A stretch of 64,000 bases of DNA. Origin: Collinsella sp. WCA1-178-WT-3 (M1). GTDB taxonomy: Bacteria > Actinomycetota > Coriobacteriia > Coriobacteriales > Coriobacteriaceae. The notes beneath the pieces are model-generated. The model had not been told where the DNA came from. It did not search any database and was given only the letters and a program-made list of their open reading frames with translations. The DNA lies in contig NZ_VUME01000002.1 in assembly GCF_009696325.1 (NCBI RefSeq), positions 176,217 to 240,216 of the forward strand. The letters run 5' to 3'. Numbering within the stretch: position 1 is the stretch's first letter; the number at the start of each line of letters is the position of its first letter. The translations under genes and the position numbers were made by a program. Positions 8,785 to 17,266 of this stretch are shown one piece after another.

Positions 8785-8820
8785 CGCCCCATTTGAGTGT
8801 CCACCTCAAATGGGGCGTTT
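8785..8820 (+). terminator. Intrinsic terminator after ftsH
   Basis: A 13-bp perfect stem (8785-8797 with 8805-8817) with a 7-nt loop is followed by a short T-run. Confidence 0.75.
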
Positions 8821-8839
8821 TGCTTGGGAAGGGTTGTAT

Positions 8840-9292
8840 ATGAAGATCGTGGTAAGTGCCTGCTTGATGGGCGAGAGCTGCAAGTATAACGGGCTCGATA
8901 ATTACCATCGCGAGCTGGTCGAGGCTTGCGACCGCACGGGAACCGAGGTGCTCCTCGTGTGCCCTGAGGTTTTTGGCGGCCTGCCCACACCGCGCAAGCC
9001 GTCCGAAATTGTGAACGGCGAAGTCCGTACCTGCGAGGGCGTGTCCGTTGACAGGGAATTTCGCCTGGGTGCCCAACGAGCACTCGACATGTGCGAGCAG
9101 GCGGGCGGGCCGGAAGAGATCGCCGCGTGCATCTTACAGGACCGTAGCCCCTCGTGCGGTGCAGGTCGCGTCTACGATGGCACCTTTAGCGGCACGCTCA
9201 CCGCGGGCAACGGTGTCTTCGTCGACTTGCTCCTGCGCCACGGGTACCGTGTGATTCCCGCAAGTGAATTTGACCCGAGCATGTTGGAATAG
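8840..9292 (+). CDS. DUF523 family protein
   Basis: A 150-residue protein of the DUF523 family, whose biochemical role is not established. The family signature is clear: VSACLMGESCKYNG near the N-terminus, VCPEVFGGLPTPRKPSEI in the middle and QDRSPSCG near the C-terminus. The conserved cysteines (in SACLMGESC, VCPE and PSCG) suggest metal or thiol chemistry, which is inference. GGAAGGG precedes the ATG at 8840. It stands alone between two terminators, so it is probably its own transcription unit or reads through from ftsH. Confidence 0.88.
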   Translation: MKIVVSACLMGESCKYNGLDNYHRELVEACDRTGTEVLLVCPEVFGGLPTPRKPSEIVNGEVRTCEGVSVDREFRLGAQRALDMCEQAGGPEEIAACILQDRSPSCGAGRVYDGTFSGTLTAGNGVFVDLLLRHGYRVIPASEFDPSMLE

Positions 9293-9298
9293 CAAATG

Positions 9299-9335
9299 AA
9301 AGGGGGCGGCCATCGAGTAGATGGTCGCCCCCTTT
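9299..9335 (+). terminator. Terminator hairpin after the DUF523 gene
   Basis: A 16-bp stem (9299-9314 with 9320-9335, one G-T pair) with a 5-nt loop. The left side begins AAA and the right side ends TTT, so it can work in both directions. Confidence 0.7.
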
Positions 9336-9387
9336 ACTGGCAAGCTAAACAATTTCAACAGATGTTCAATGGCGTTTGCCATGATAA

Positions 9388-9424
9388 AACCTGCCAAAAT
9401 AAACCTGTCCCTTTTTGGTAGGTT
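9388..9424 (-). terminator. Terminator-like hairpin overlapping the end of the dehydrogenase gene
   Basis: The arms 9388-9399 and 9413-9424 pair over 12 bp with one G-T. On the minus strand, TTTTA follows. The first two bases of the dehydrogenase stop codon (9425-9423 region) lie inside an arm. Confidence 0.55.
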
Positions 9425-10511
9425 AGGCGAGGAGCGTGTGGCCGTAGGCGTTGGCTGCCTTGATGGCGGCGGCGAACTTCTCGTCGGTGAAGGGCTCGGG
9501 GTTACCCTGCTTCCACTCGTTGGTGGCGTGCGCGTACTCGCACAGGGCAGGGATATCGGCCTCGGAAAGCCCGACCTGCTCAAGCGTTACGGGCAGGCCC
9601 ATCTGCTTGTTAAAGGCGGCATAGCGCTCAAGGTTCTCGGTGTCGCCCGTGTAGGCGAACAGCACGAGCACGCCCAGGCTTACGACCTCGCCGTGCAGGT
9701 AGGTGCCCTCACGCGGAATGCTGCAAGTGGCGTTGTAGAACGCGTGTGCCACGCTCGAGTTGTAGTAGTAATCGTTCTGGTTGGTCAGGTTCGAGACATA
9801 TCCCGTGTTGACCACGATGTCGAGCGCGATCTGCTTGACGGCCTCGCTCGACAGGTCCTGGCGCACGTCCTCAAGACCCTGGACGCCATAGGTAAACAGC
9901 GGCTCGGAGCAGGTGTGGGCGAGTGCCAGGCCAAGACCGGCGGTGTGCTCCAAATTTCCGGCGCTCGTGGCGTACTCGACCTCGGGCTGCTTAGACAGGG
10001 CATCGCCTACGCCGGCCCAGAAGTACTCTGCCGGTGCCTCGGCGATGATCTTGGGGTTGATGAAGATGTGCGCCGGTCGGTTGGGGTACGAATAGCCCTC
10101 GAGCGAGCCGTCGTCGTTGTAGACAACGGCAATGGCGGTCGCGGCGGAGCAGTTGGAGCAGATTGTCGGGACCGTGAAGACGATCTTCTTGAGCTCGATG
10201 GCCGCCGTCTTGACGGTGTCGAGTGCCTTGCCACCGCCGCAGGCGATAAGCACGTCAGCTTCCTGGCAGGCGGGGGAGTTTACGACCTTGGCGATATTGG
10301 CGCGTGTGCTGTTGGTGCCGTAGACGCGCGTCTCCAGAACTTCGACGCCGGTGCCTGCCAGCGCGGCTTCGATACCGGGAAGTGCTGCAGCCAGTGCTCG
10401 CTTGCCACCGATGATTGCGACCTTGGTCGCTCCGTATTCGGCCAGCGCGCCGGGCAGCTCGTCGAAGCAGTCCTCGCCGACGGTATAGTCGCTCATTCCG
10501 ATCGTGCGCAT
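9423..10511 (-). CDS. Iron-containing alcohol dehydrogenase family, glycerol dehydrogenase-like
   Basis: The 362-residue protein belongs to the group III metal-dependent dehydrogenases and looks most like glycerol dehydrogenase GldA (NAD-dependent oxidation of glycerol to dihydroxyacetone). The NAD-binding ACGGGKALDTVK is at about 90-101. The Asp and His metal-ligand regions are GVGDALSKQPE and LHGEVVSLGVLVLF. The usual TDAP segment after PTI is replaced by CSNCSAAT, so substrate range may differ from true GldA. AGAAGG lies upstream of the ATG whose first base is 10511. The gene is divergent from the ileS leader and has no metabolic neighbours that would fix its substrate. Confidence 0.85.
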   Translation of the reverse strand: MRTIGMSDYTVGEDCFDELPGALAEYGATKVAIIGGKRALAAALPGIEAALAGTGVEVLETRVYGTNSTRANIAKVVNSPACQEADVLIACGGGKALDTVKTAAIELKKIVFTVPTICSNCSAATAIAVVYNDDGSLEGYSYPNRPAHIFINPKIIAEAPAEYFWAGVGDALSKQPEVEYATSAGNLEHTAGLGLALAHTCSEPLFTYGVQGLEDVRQDLSSEAVKQIALDIVVNTGYVSNLTNQNDYYYNSSVAHAFYNATCSIPREGTYLHGEVVSLGVLVLFAYTGDTENLERYAAFNKQMGLPVTLEQVGLSEADIPALCEYAHATNEWKQGNPEPFTDEKFAAAIKAANAYGHTLLA

Positions 10512-10644
10512 AGCAACCTTCTTTCGTTCGATAAAGTGCTTTCAGGTATTTTGCTCCTAGAGAAGGTCCACATCCGCGAGAAATTTCGAACGTATAAAAC
10601 CAGTGTTGAGGGTTTTTCGCCGGCGCGGAACGTGCTAGCATACT

Positions 10645-10955
10645 CCGCATAAGCGTTGATGGGGACGAGTAGTCGGCCGTCCGCATGCTACAGAGAGCGG
10701 GGAGCGCTGAGAACCCGTGCATGAGACCGATGAAAATCACCCCGGAGCTGCGGTCCCAACGGACGTGCCGCGCAGGCACGTCTTAGTAGATATCGCCGAG
10801 ATGGTCGTCGATACAGGCCAGCCGAGTAACGGATGCGAGCGCGCAGCGACGCGGGCGAGGGCATCTAAGCTGGGTGGTTAAGCGAAGAGCTTTTACGGGC
10901 AGACTGCCTGTCTTGTGGCGCTTCGTCCCAGCTTGCAGGGACGGGCGCTTTTTTG
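10645..10955 (+). promoter_or_regulatory. T-box riboswitch leader of ileS
   Basis: A leader of about 310 nt with the landmarks of a transcriptional T-box. Stem I appears to span about 10655-10770, with GGGAC at its base pairing with GTCCC. An ATC triplet at 10736-10738, followed by A, sits where the specifier should be and is an isoleucine codon, matching the downstream gene. The T-box proper CTGGGTGGTTAAGCG is at 10869-10883; its TGGT can pair with the 3' ACCA of uncharged tRNA-Ile. The terminator CGTCCC-loop-GGGACG at 10924-10943 is followed by GGCGC and six T. Uncharged tRNA-Ile would favour the antiterminator. Confidence 0.88.
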
Positions 10956-10997
10956 GTGCCCAGAGGGCGTGCGCGCCCATGACAAGAAAGGGGTACC

Positions 10998-13799
10998 GTG
11001 GCAAACGAGTACAAGCAGACGATGAATCTGCCCAAGACCGGTTTTCCCATGCGTGCCGGTCTTTCCAAGTCCGAGCCCAAGCGACTCAAGGACTGGCAGG
11101 ACAACAAGGTCTACGAGCAAGTTCTAAAGAAGAACAAGGGTCACAAGAAGTTCGTGCTGCACGACGGCCCTCCCTATGCCAACGGCCCGATCCACATCGG
11201 CCACGCCATGAACAAGATCTCTAAGGACATGATCAACCGTTACTGGATGATGCAGGGCTATGAGGTTCCCTATGTCCCCGGTTGGGACTGCCACGGTCAG
11301 CCGATTGAGCACAAGGTCGAGGAGAAGCTCGGCACCGAGAAGTTCAACCAGACCTCCACGGCTAAGATCCGCGAGCTTTGCAATAAGTTCGCTGTCGAGA
11401 ACATCGAGCTGCAGAAGGCCGGCTTCCGTCGCCTGGGCGTGCTTGGCGACTGGGACAACCCGTATCTGACGCTCTATCACCAGCATGACGCCGCCGACAT
11501 CGAGGTCTTCAAGGCCATGTTCGACAAGGGCATGATCTATCGCGGTCATAAGCCCGTCCACTGGTGCAAGCACTGCCACACCGCGCTGGCCGAGGCCGAG
11601 ATCGAGTACTCCGACGAGACGAGCCCGTCCATCTTCGTGCGCTTTGAGATGACCACTAAGCCTGCCGGTCTCGAGAGCTTCGACGGCCCGGTTGACTTCA
11701 TCATCTGGACGACCACGCCGTGGACCATCCCCTCTGACCAGGCCGTTTCCCTTAAGCCCGGCGCCGCCTATGTTGCCGTTGAGCACGATGGCCGTGCCGA
11801 GATCATGCTCGAGGACCTGGCTCCCAAGTGCTGTGAGGAGTTTGGCTGGGAGTACACCCCGGTCATGGTCGATGGTAAGCCCTATGTGGTTCCCGCTGAG
11901 ACCTTCCACCACATCCACTACAAGCAGCCGATCTTTGACGGCGTCGAGGGCGTGGCACTGCTGGCCGATTACGTCGGCGTCGATGACGGTACCGGTATCG
12001 TCCACAACTCGCCCGGCCATGGCGTTGACGACTACTTCGCCTGCCTCAAGGAGGGCATCACCGATATCTGCATGCCGGTTGATGACGACGGTAAGTTCTA
12101 CACCGGCGAGGAGTTTGGTACCGGTGGCCCCTTCAGCGGTATGGATACCGACGAGGCCAATCCGCACATCATCGAGTTCCTGCGCGAGCGCGGCACCCTG
12201 GTCCTCGAGAAGAAGATCACGCACAGCTATCCGCACTGCTGGCGCTGCAAGCACCCGGTGCTCTTCCGTGCTACCGACCAGTGGTTTGTCTCGATGGACA
12301 AGACCGGTTTGCGCGAGCAGGCTGGCAAAGAGATCCGCGAGAACGTCAAGTGGTATCCGGCCCACGCGGCCAACCGCATCGGTGCCATGGTCGAGCAGCG
12401 TCCCGACTGGTGCATCAGCCGTCAGCGCAACTGGGGCGTGCCTATCCCCAGCTACACCTGCGCCGACTGCGGCGAGAAGGTCATGAACGACGCCACGCTC
12501 GACGCCGTCATCAAGCTCTTCCACGAGAAGGGCTCCGACGCCTGGTTCACCGACGCTCCCGAGAGCTACCTGGGCGAGGCTTGCGTCTGCCCCAAGTGCG
12601 GTGGCCATCACCTCAAGGCCGATAAGGACATCCTCGACGTGTGGTGGGACTCCGGCGTGTCCTGGAAGGCCGTCTGCGAGTATCGCCCCGAGCTTGAGTA
12701 CCCGGCGGATGTGTACCTCGAGGGCTCCGACCAGCACCGCGGTTGGTTCCAGAGCTCGTTGCTCACCTCGGTGGGTGCCAACGGCCACGCTCCGTACAAG
12801 GCGGTCGTCTCGCAGGGCTTCACGCTCGATGGCCAGGGCCGCAAGATGTCCAAGTCGCTCGGCAACGTCATCGACCCCAACAAGGTTTGCGACGAGATGG
12901 GCGCCGATATCATCCGCCTGTGGGTCGCCTCGGTCGATACCAGCTCCGACGTCTCCATCGACCACGAGATCCTTGCTCGTACGTCCGATGCCTACCGTCG
13001 TTTCCGCAACACGCTGCGCTTCCTGCTCTCCGAGCTCGAGGGTCAGTTTGAGCCCGAGACCGACGGCGTCGCCTTTGCCGACCTGCTGCCGCTCGACAAG
13101 CTCATGGTTGCCCGTCTGACCCAGGTCCAGGCCGAGGTCGACGACGCCTACGCCAGCTACGAGTTCCCGCGCGCCTACCGTGCGCTCTACGACTTTGTGG
13201 TTACCGAGCTTTCCAACGTGTACCTCGACGCCCTGAAGGACCGTCTGTACTGCGACAAGCCCGGCTCGCTCGAGCGCCGCAGCGCCCAAACCGTGCTCGC
13301 TGAGCTCTTCTCGATGCTCATGCGCGACCTGCAGCCGATCCTGTCCTACACGGTCGACGAGGCCATGGCCTATGCGCCCGCCGGCTGCGTCGATCACCAG
13401 AAGTACGCCGCGCTGCTCGATTGGTACAAGTCGCCCATCACGGTCGACGAGGCCAATGAGTTCGAGGGCGTGCTCGAGGCCTCGCTCGAGCTCCGTAGCG
13501 CTGTGACCAAGGCCCTTGAGGATGCCCGCTCCGCCGGTACCTTCACCAAGAGCCAGCAGGTCCGCGTCAAGGCGGTCGTTCCCGCCGAGATGTATGCGCT
13601 GCTGACCGGCGACAAGGCCGTCGATCTGGCCGAGTTCTACATCGTCTCCGATGTTGAGCTGACCCAGGGCGAGGAGCTTTCCGTCGCTATTGAGGCCGCC
13701 GAGGGCGAGTGCTGCGACCGTTGCTGGAACTATCGCACCACCGTCGGCGAGTACAACGGTCACGCGCATATCTGCGAGCGCTGCGCGAATGCCTTGTAG
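10998..13799 (+). CDS. ileS: Isoleucyl-tRNA synthetase
   Basis: It charges tRNA-Ile with isoleucine in the cytoplasm. The 933-residue class I enzyme has HIGH in GPIHIGHAMNK (about 63-73), the CP1 editing domain with WTTTPWTIPSD, the KMSKS loop in GRKMSKSLGN (about 615-624) and a C-terminal zinc finger CDRCWNY...CERC. The bacterial type with C-terminal zinc and this length fits. The start is GTG 10998, after AAGAAAGGGG. Expression is probably controlled by the T-box just upstream. A hairpin follows directly on the stop codon. Confidence 0.98.
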   Translation: MANEYKQTMNLPKTGFPMRAGLSKSEPKRLKDWQDNKVYEQVLKKNKGHKKFVLHDGPPYANGPIHIGHAMNKISKDMINRYWMMQGYEVPYVPGWDCHGQPIEHKVEEKLGTEKFNQTSTAKIRELCNKFAVENIELQKAGFRRLGVLGDWDNPYLTLYHQHDAADIEVFKAMFDKGMIYRGHKPVHWCKHCHTALAEAEIEYSDETSPSIFVRFEMTTKPAGLESFDGPVDFIIWTTTPWTIPSDQAVSLKPGAAYVAVEHDGRAEIMLEDLAPKCCEEFGWEYTPVMVDGKPYVVPAETFHHIHYKQPIFDGVEGVALLADYVGVDDGTGIVHNSPGHGVDDYFACLKEGITDICMPVDDDGKFYTGEEFGTGGPFSGMDTDEANPHIIEFLRERGTLVLEKKITHSYPHCWRCKHPVLFRATDQWFVSMDKTGLREQAGKEIRENVKWYPAHAANRIGAMVEQRPDWCISRQRNWGVPIPSYTCADCGEKVMNDATLDAVIKLFHEKGSDAWFTDAPESYLGEACVCPKCGGHHLKADKDILDVWWDSGVSWKAVCEYRPELEYPADVYLEGSDQHRGWFQSSLLTSVGANGHAPYKAVVSQGFTLDGQGRKMSKSLGNVIDPNKVCDEMGADIIRLWVASVDTSSDVSIDHEILARTSDAYRRFRNTLRFLLSELEGQFEPETDGVAFADLLPLDKLMVARLTQVQAEVDDAYASYEFPRAYRALYDFVVTELSNVYLDALKDRLYCDKPGSLERRSAQTVLAELFSMLMRDLQPILSYTVDEAMAYAPAGCVDHQKYAALLDWYKSPITVDEANEFEGVLEASLELRSAVTKALEDARSAGTFTKSQQVRVKAVVPAEMYALLTGDKAVDLAEFYIVSDVELTQGEELSVAIEAAEGECCDRCWNYRTTVGEYNGHAHICERCANAL

Positions 13800-13826
13800 T
13801 TACGCGGTTTTACCAAACCGCGTAAC
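13799..13826 (+). terminator. Hairpin at the ileS stop codon
   Basis: A 12-bp perfect stem (13799-13810 with 13815-13826) with a 4-nt loop begins with the last base of the ileS stop codon. There is no T-tract after it. Confidence 0.45.
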
Positions 13827-13840
13827 AGGTTGACGCTGCA

Positions 13841-13940
13841 AACCCGCCACAGCGGCAATCTGCCTTTCAGCTTCGGCGGCATGACCAGAAGGTCTATGCC
13901 GCCTTGCTTCAAGGCACCTTGCTCGCTCTGGCGGGTTTTC
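13841..13940. repeat. Nested hairpin block downstream of ileS
   Basis: Outer arms AAACCCGCCA (13841-13850) and TGGCGGGTTT (about 13928-13937) enclose an inner hairpin of about 28 nt (GGCGGCATGACC with GGTCTATGCCGCC, one bulge). Read on either strand the outer arm ends in T-rich sequence. It looks like a composite terminator or a small interspersed repeat; no gene is seen in it. Confidence 0.5.
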
Positions 13941-13960
13941 GCTATCGTTACCAAATACGC

Positions 13961-14067
13961 TAGTCTTTTTGGGACGGGGCTTTTTTAGCTACCCTACCTC
14001 AAATAAGGACTTAATCTTCGAAAGCGCTGGACTGGGTAGCTAAAAAAGCCCCGTCCCAAAAAGACTA
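13961..14067. repeat. Long inverted repeat, family A copy 1 (34-bp perfect arms)
   Basis: The arms 13961-13994 and 14034-14067 are perfectly complementary over 34 bp and enclose a 39-nt loop. The inner 27 bp of each arm (GGGACGGGGCTTTTTTAGCT and flanks) are the same as in a second copy at 46710-46818, while the loop differs. Confidence 0.85.
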
Positions 14068-14078
14068 CCCGGTGAAGG

Positions 14079-14102
14079 GACAAGGGGGACAGCCCCTTTG
14101 TC
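14079..14102. repeat. Small GC-rich hairpin
   Basis: A 10-bp stem (14079-14088 with 14093-14102, one G-T) and a 4-nt loop, immediately after the long repeat. The rest of the gap to lspA (about 95 nt) shows no clear feature. Confidence 0.4.
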
Positions 14103-14197
14103 GCATTGGTGGATATGTCGTGCGTTCTGCGTATGGCAATATAAGATGGTTATTTGCGTTAAATGGAATTCGATTGTTTTGAGGGTAGGGGATTGAT

Positions 14198-14797
14198 TTG
14201 GGTCGTACTGGGGATATGACGCCGCCTTTGCGTTGGCGGTTGGGTGTTGCTGGTGGGGTGGCGCTCTTTGTGTTGCTTGTTGACCAGCTGACCAAGATTT
14301 CGGTTCGTGCCGTGGGCGATGCCCTGCATATGACTGTTATCCCCGGCGTGATCGATTTTGTGTTTGTCCGCAATATCGGAGCTGCCTTTAGCATGGGCGA
14401 GGGCCATGGCATAGCGTTTGCCGTGCTGGCGCTTGCGGCCATTGCCGCCATTGCCGTGTACTTGCTCCGTGCTCCTCAGCTCGCCCGCCTAGAGGTCGTG
14501 GGTATGGCCATGGTTGCGGGCGGCGCCATCGGCAACGCGATCGATCGCCTGGCCATGGGCTTTGTGACTGATTTTATTGCCACTACCTTCATTGATTTCC
14601 CCGTCTTTAACGTGGCCGATATCGGCATTACCGCCGGTGTCGTTCTGGCGCTCATCGGATACATGTTCTTGAGTCCCGCCGCTCGCGAGGTCGATGCGAC
14701 CGCCGAGCTCAACGCCCGTGACGAGGCCCGCGCCAAACGTAAAGCTAAGCAGCGTGGGGAGCGTGCCCGCAAGATTCGCGAAAGGAATGAGCGCTAA
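14198..14797 (+). CDS. lspA: Lipoprotein signal peptidase (signal peptidase II)
   Basis: This inner-membrane aspartyl peptidase cuts signal peptides from prolipoproteins. Four hydrophobic segments are visible and the family boxes are intact: NIGAAFSMGEG, the first catalytic Asp in GGAIGNAIDRL and the second in FPVFNVADIGIT. The C-terminus carries an unusual tail of about 40 residues rich in Lys, Arg, Glu and Ala. TTG 14198 is taken as start because TAGGGG lies upstream; ATG 14216 is possible. The stop overlaps the next start (TAATG), so lspA and rluD are translationally coupled, an arrangement common in bacteria. Confidence 0.93.
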   Translation: MGRTGDMTPPLRWRLGVAGGVALFVLLVDQLTKISVRAVGDALHMTVIPGVIDFVFVRNIGAAFSMGEGHGIAFAVLALAAIAAIAVYLLRAPQLARLEVVGMAMVAGGAIGNAIDRLAMGFVTDFIATTFIDFPVFNVADIGITAGVVLALIGYMFLSPAAREVDATAELNARDEARAKRKAKQRGERARKIRERNER

Positions 14798-15810
14798 TGG
14801 CCGACATCCATATTCTCGTTGCCGACGATTGCGCCGGTCAACGTCTCGACGCCTATCTGGGCGCCAACGATGGCTGCCCCACGCGCTCTGCCTGCGCGCA
14901 TCTGATCGAGGGAGGCGCCGTTGCCGTCAACGGCGAGACCTGCCTATCTAAAAAGTATGCCGTACGCTCCGGTGACCGCATCTCGGTCGACCTGCCCGAG
15001 CCGCATGACCCGACCGACGTGATCCCCGAGGCCATCCCGCTCGACATTCGCTATGAGGACGACTATCTCATGGTGCTCTCCAAGCAGCGTGGCCTGGTGT
15101 GCCATCCCGCCCATGGTCATGAGAGCGGCACCCTTGCGAATGCCCTGGTCTACCACTGCGGCATCGACCATCTGGGTACCGTGCAGGGTGAGGACCGCCC
15201 CGGCATCGTGCATCGTCTGGATCGCGATACCTCGGGCCTTATGCTCGCGGCTAAAGACGACGACACCCAGCGTGCGCTCCAAAATCTTATCCGCACGCGT
15301 ACCCTCGACCGTCGCTACATTACGCTCGTTCACGGGCACGTCGCCATGGACGAGGGCACTATCAATACTGGTATCGCTCGCTCCACGCGCGACCGCGTGA
15401 AGATGGCGGTTTCCGATGACCCCTTTGCGCGCCAGGCCATCACGACCTTTAAGGTCCTTGAGCGCTTTGATTTCACGCGTTTCGACGACGGCTACACGCT
15501 TGTCGAGTGTCACCTGTTTACCGGCCGCACGCATCAGATTCGCGTTCACATGCGCCATATCAACCACGCCTGCGTGGGCGATCCACTCTATGGCAAGTGC
15601 GATGCTCGTGCCGATCAGGGTTTGACTAGGCAGTTCTTGCATTCCTGGCGTGTGGCATTCGATCATCCCGTGACGGGGGAGCACATCGAGTGCCGTGACG
15701 AGCTGCCATGGGATCTTGCGGCGGTTCTGGATGATCTGGCCCCGCGTTCGCTCGGCCGCACTGCCGCTGGCAACGAAATCGTCCCTCAGCTCGGTCTGCT
15801 CGAGGCCTAG
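14797..15810 (+). CDS. rluD: RluA/RluD-family 23S rRNA pseudouridine synthase
   Basis: It turns uridines into pseudouridine, in RluD at the 23S rRNA helix 69 positions. The 337-residue protein has an N-terminal S4 RNA-binding domain (about 12-75: RLDAYLGANDGCPTRS, IEGGAVAVNG) and a catalytic domain with IVHRLDRDTSGLMLAAK; the catalytic Asp is Asp142 of HRLD. A later FTGRTHQIRVHMRHI block is typical. The start overlaps the lspA stop by one base. The exact rRNA position cannot be proven from sequence, so the symbol is the closest family name. Confidence 0.9.
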   Translation: MADIHILVADDCAGQRLDAYLGANDGCPTRSACAHLIEGGAVAVNGETCLSKKYAVRSGDRISVDLPEPHDPTDVIPEAIPLDIRYEDDYLMVLSKQRGLVCHPAHGHESGTLANALVYHCGIDHLGTVQGEDRPGIVHRLDRDTSGLMLAAKDDDTQRALQNLIRTRTLDRRYITLVHGHVAMDEGTINTGIARSTRDRVKMAVSDDPFARQAITTFKVLERFDFTRFDDGYTLVECHLFTGRTHQIRVHMRHINHACVGDPLYGKCDARADQGLTRQFLHSWRVAFDHPVTGEHIECRDELPWDLAAVLDDLAPRSLGRTAAGNEIVPQLGLLEA

Positions 15811-15828
15811 CCAGTATTAGGTGGTTTC

Positions 15829-15855
15829 TTGAACTCCGTAAGCCTGCGGTAAAAT
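15829..15855 (+). promoter_or_regulatory. Candidate promoter of the glycosyltransferase gene
   Basis: TTGAAC (15829-15834) and TAAAAT (15850-15855) lie 15 bp apart, upstream of the ATG at 15893. The spacing is short, so this is tentative. Confidence 0.3.
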
Positions 15856-15892
15856 ATACGGTTGTTTACGTCACGCGTTCCTGGGAGCCTGC

Positions 15893-17188
15893 ATGCTCGC
15901 CTTTTTACAAACCAACACACCTATCGTGATCTTCAACCAGATTGTCGTCACGCTGCTTACGGTCTGTTTTCTGTACCAGGTGGTCTTCTTTGTCATCGGC
16001 GCTCTTCGTGGTGAGGTCGCGCCTCCCAAGGCCAAGAAGCTCCATCGTTATGCCTTCTTTATCGCGGCGCATAACGAGGAGGCCGTGATCGCCAACCTCG
16101 TGCGCTCCATTAAGGACCAAGATTATCCGTCCGAGCTTATCGAGGTCTTCGTGGTCGCCGATGCCTGCACCGACAACACGGCGCAGCTCGCGCGCGAGGC
16201 GGGCGCCGTCGTCTATGAGCGCAATGACTTGGCCCGTAAAGGCAAGAGCTGGGTCATGGACTATGGCTTCGACCGCATCCTTAACGAGTATCCCGATACG
16301 TTTGAAGGCTACTTTATCTTCGATGCCGATAACGTTATCGCCCGCGATTACGTGTCCAAGATGAACGATGCTTTTGACCAGGGCTTCCATGTTGTTACGA
16401 GCTATCGCAATTCCAAGAACTTTGGCAGCTCGTGGATCTCGGCAGCTAATGCCACGTGGTATCTGCGCGAGGCGCGCTTTCTCAACAATGCGCGCAACAT
16501 CTGTAAGACGTCTTGCGCCGTTTCGGGTTCGGGCTACCTCATCTCCGCCAGCGTTATCGAGGGTATGCACGGCTGGCAGTTCCACACGCTGACCGAGGAT
16601 ATTCAGTTCACCACGTTCTGTGCCATTCACGGTATTCGCATTGGCTATGCGCCGGCGGAGTTCTTTGACGAACAGCCTGTGACGTTTAAGGCATCCTGGA
16701 AACAGCGTATGCGTTGGACCAAGGGCTTCTACCAGGTGTTCTTTACGTACGGTAAGCACCTGGTCAAATCGACCTTCCGCTATCATCGCTTTGCCGCCTA
16801 CGACATGTTTATGACGATCGCACCGGGCATGCTGCTCTCTCTGATCTCGATGCTCGCTAATGCGACGTTCCTCATCGTGGGCGGCCTTTCGCACGGTTTC
16901 TTGGCTACCGAAGTCGAGATGCAGGCGTGTGCCGCTTCGCTCATTATGACCTTCGCTATGATGTATCAGACTTTCTTTATCCTGGCGCTGCTCACGACTA
17001 TCTTTGAATACAAGCATATTCACTGCGCGCAAAAGTGGCGTCTGGTAACCAACCTGTTTACCTTCCCGATCTTTATGTTCAGCTATATCCCCATTACGGT
17101 GGCAGCGCTGTTCTTGAAGGTCGACTGGGTGCCGACGCAGCACGCCGTAAGTGTTACCCTCGACGAGGTCATGCAGGGCGCCAAATAA
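15893..17188 (+). CDS. Membrane-bound family 2 glycosyltransferase
   Basis: A 431-residue protein with one N-terminal membrane helix (about 10-35), a cytoplasmic GT-A catalytic domain and about four C-terminal membrane helices. The catalytic domain shows FFIAAHNEE, the metal-binding FIFDADN, the acceptor-site LTEDIQF and QRMRWTKGF, that is, the D, DxD, TED and QxxRW signature of processive inverting enzymes such as cellulose or hyaluronan synthases. It therefore likely makes or elongates a cell-surface polysaccharide, but sugar and product are unknown. GGGAG lies before the ATG at 15893. The gene is alone, with a terminator after it. Confidence 0.88.
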   Translation: MLAFLQTNTPIVIFNQIVVTLLTVCFLYQVVFFVIGALRGEVAPPKAKKLHRYAFFIAAHNEEAVIANLVRSIKDQDYPSELIEVFVVADACTDNTAQLAREAGAVVYERNDLARKGKSWVMDYGFDRILNEYPDTFEGYFIFDADNVIARDYVSKMNDAFDQGFHVVTSYRNSKNFGSSWISAANATWYLREARFLNNARNICKTSCAVSGSGYLISASVIEGMHGWQFHTLTEDIQFTTFCAIHGIRIGYAPAEFFDEQPVTFKASWKQRMRWTKGFYQVFFTYGKHLVKSTFRYHRFAAYDMFMTIAPGMLLSLISMLANATFLIVGGLSHGFLATEVEMQACAASLIMTFAMMYQTFFILALLTTIFEYKHIHCAQKWRLVTNLFTFPIFMFSYIPITVAALFLKVDWVPTQHAVSVTLDEVMQGAK

Positions 17189-17196
17189 CCACCATC

Positions 17197-17237
17197 AAAA
17201 CCACCACAAAGGGGATAGAACCTTTGCGGTGGTTTTT
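17197..17237 (+). terminator. Intrinsic terminator after the glycosyltransferase gene
   Basis: A stem of about 16 bp with one mismatch (17197-17212 with 17221-17236) is followed by a T-run. Confidence 0.75.
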
Positions 17238-17266
17238 ACGTTTGAGCGCTCAGTTGAGGGGTTTCG

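Noticed and set aside
6509..9076. 855-codon minus-strand open frame opposite ftsH
   Set aside because: It is the antisense of ftsH, has no domain of its own, and exists because GC-rich codon use avoids stop codons on the opposite strand.
11124..13769. 881-codon minus-strand open frame opposite ileS
   Set aside because: Antisense shadow of a clear ileS gene, with no recognisable motif or ribosome site.
13760..13954. 64-codon minus-strand frame in the gap after ileS
   Set aside because: It runs through hairpins and the end of ileS, and has no ribosome site or similarity.
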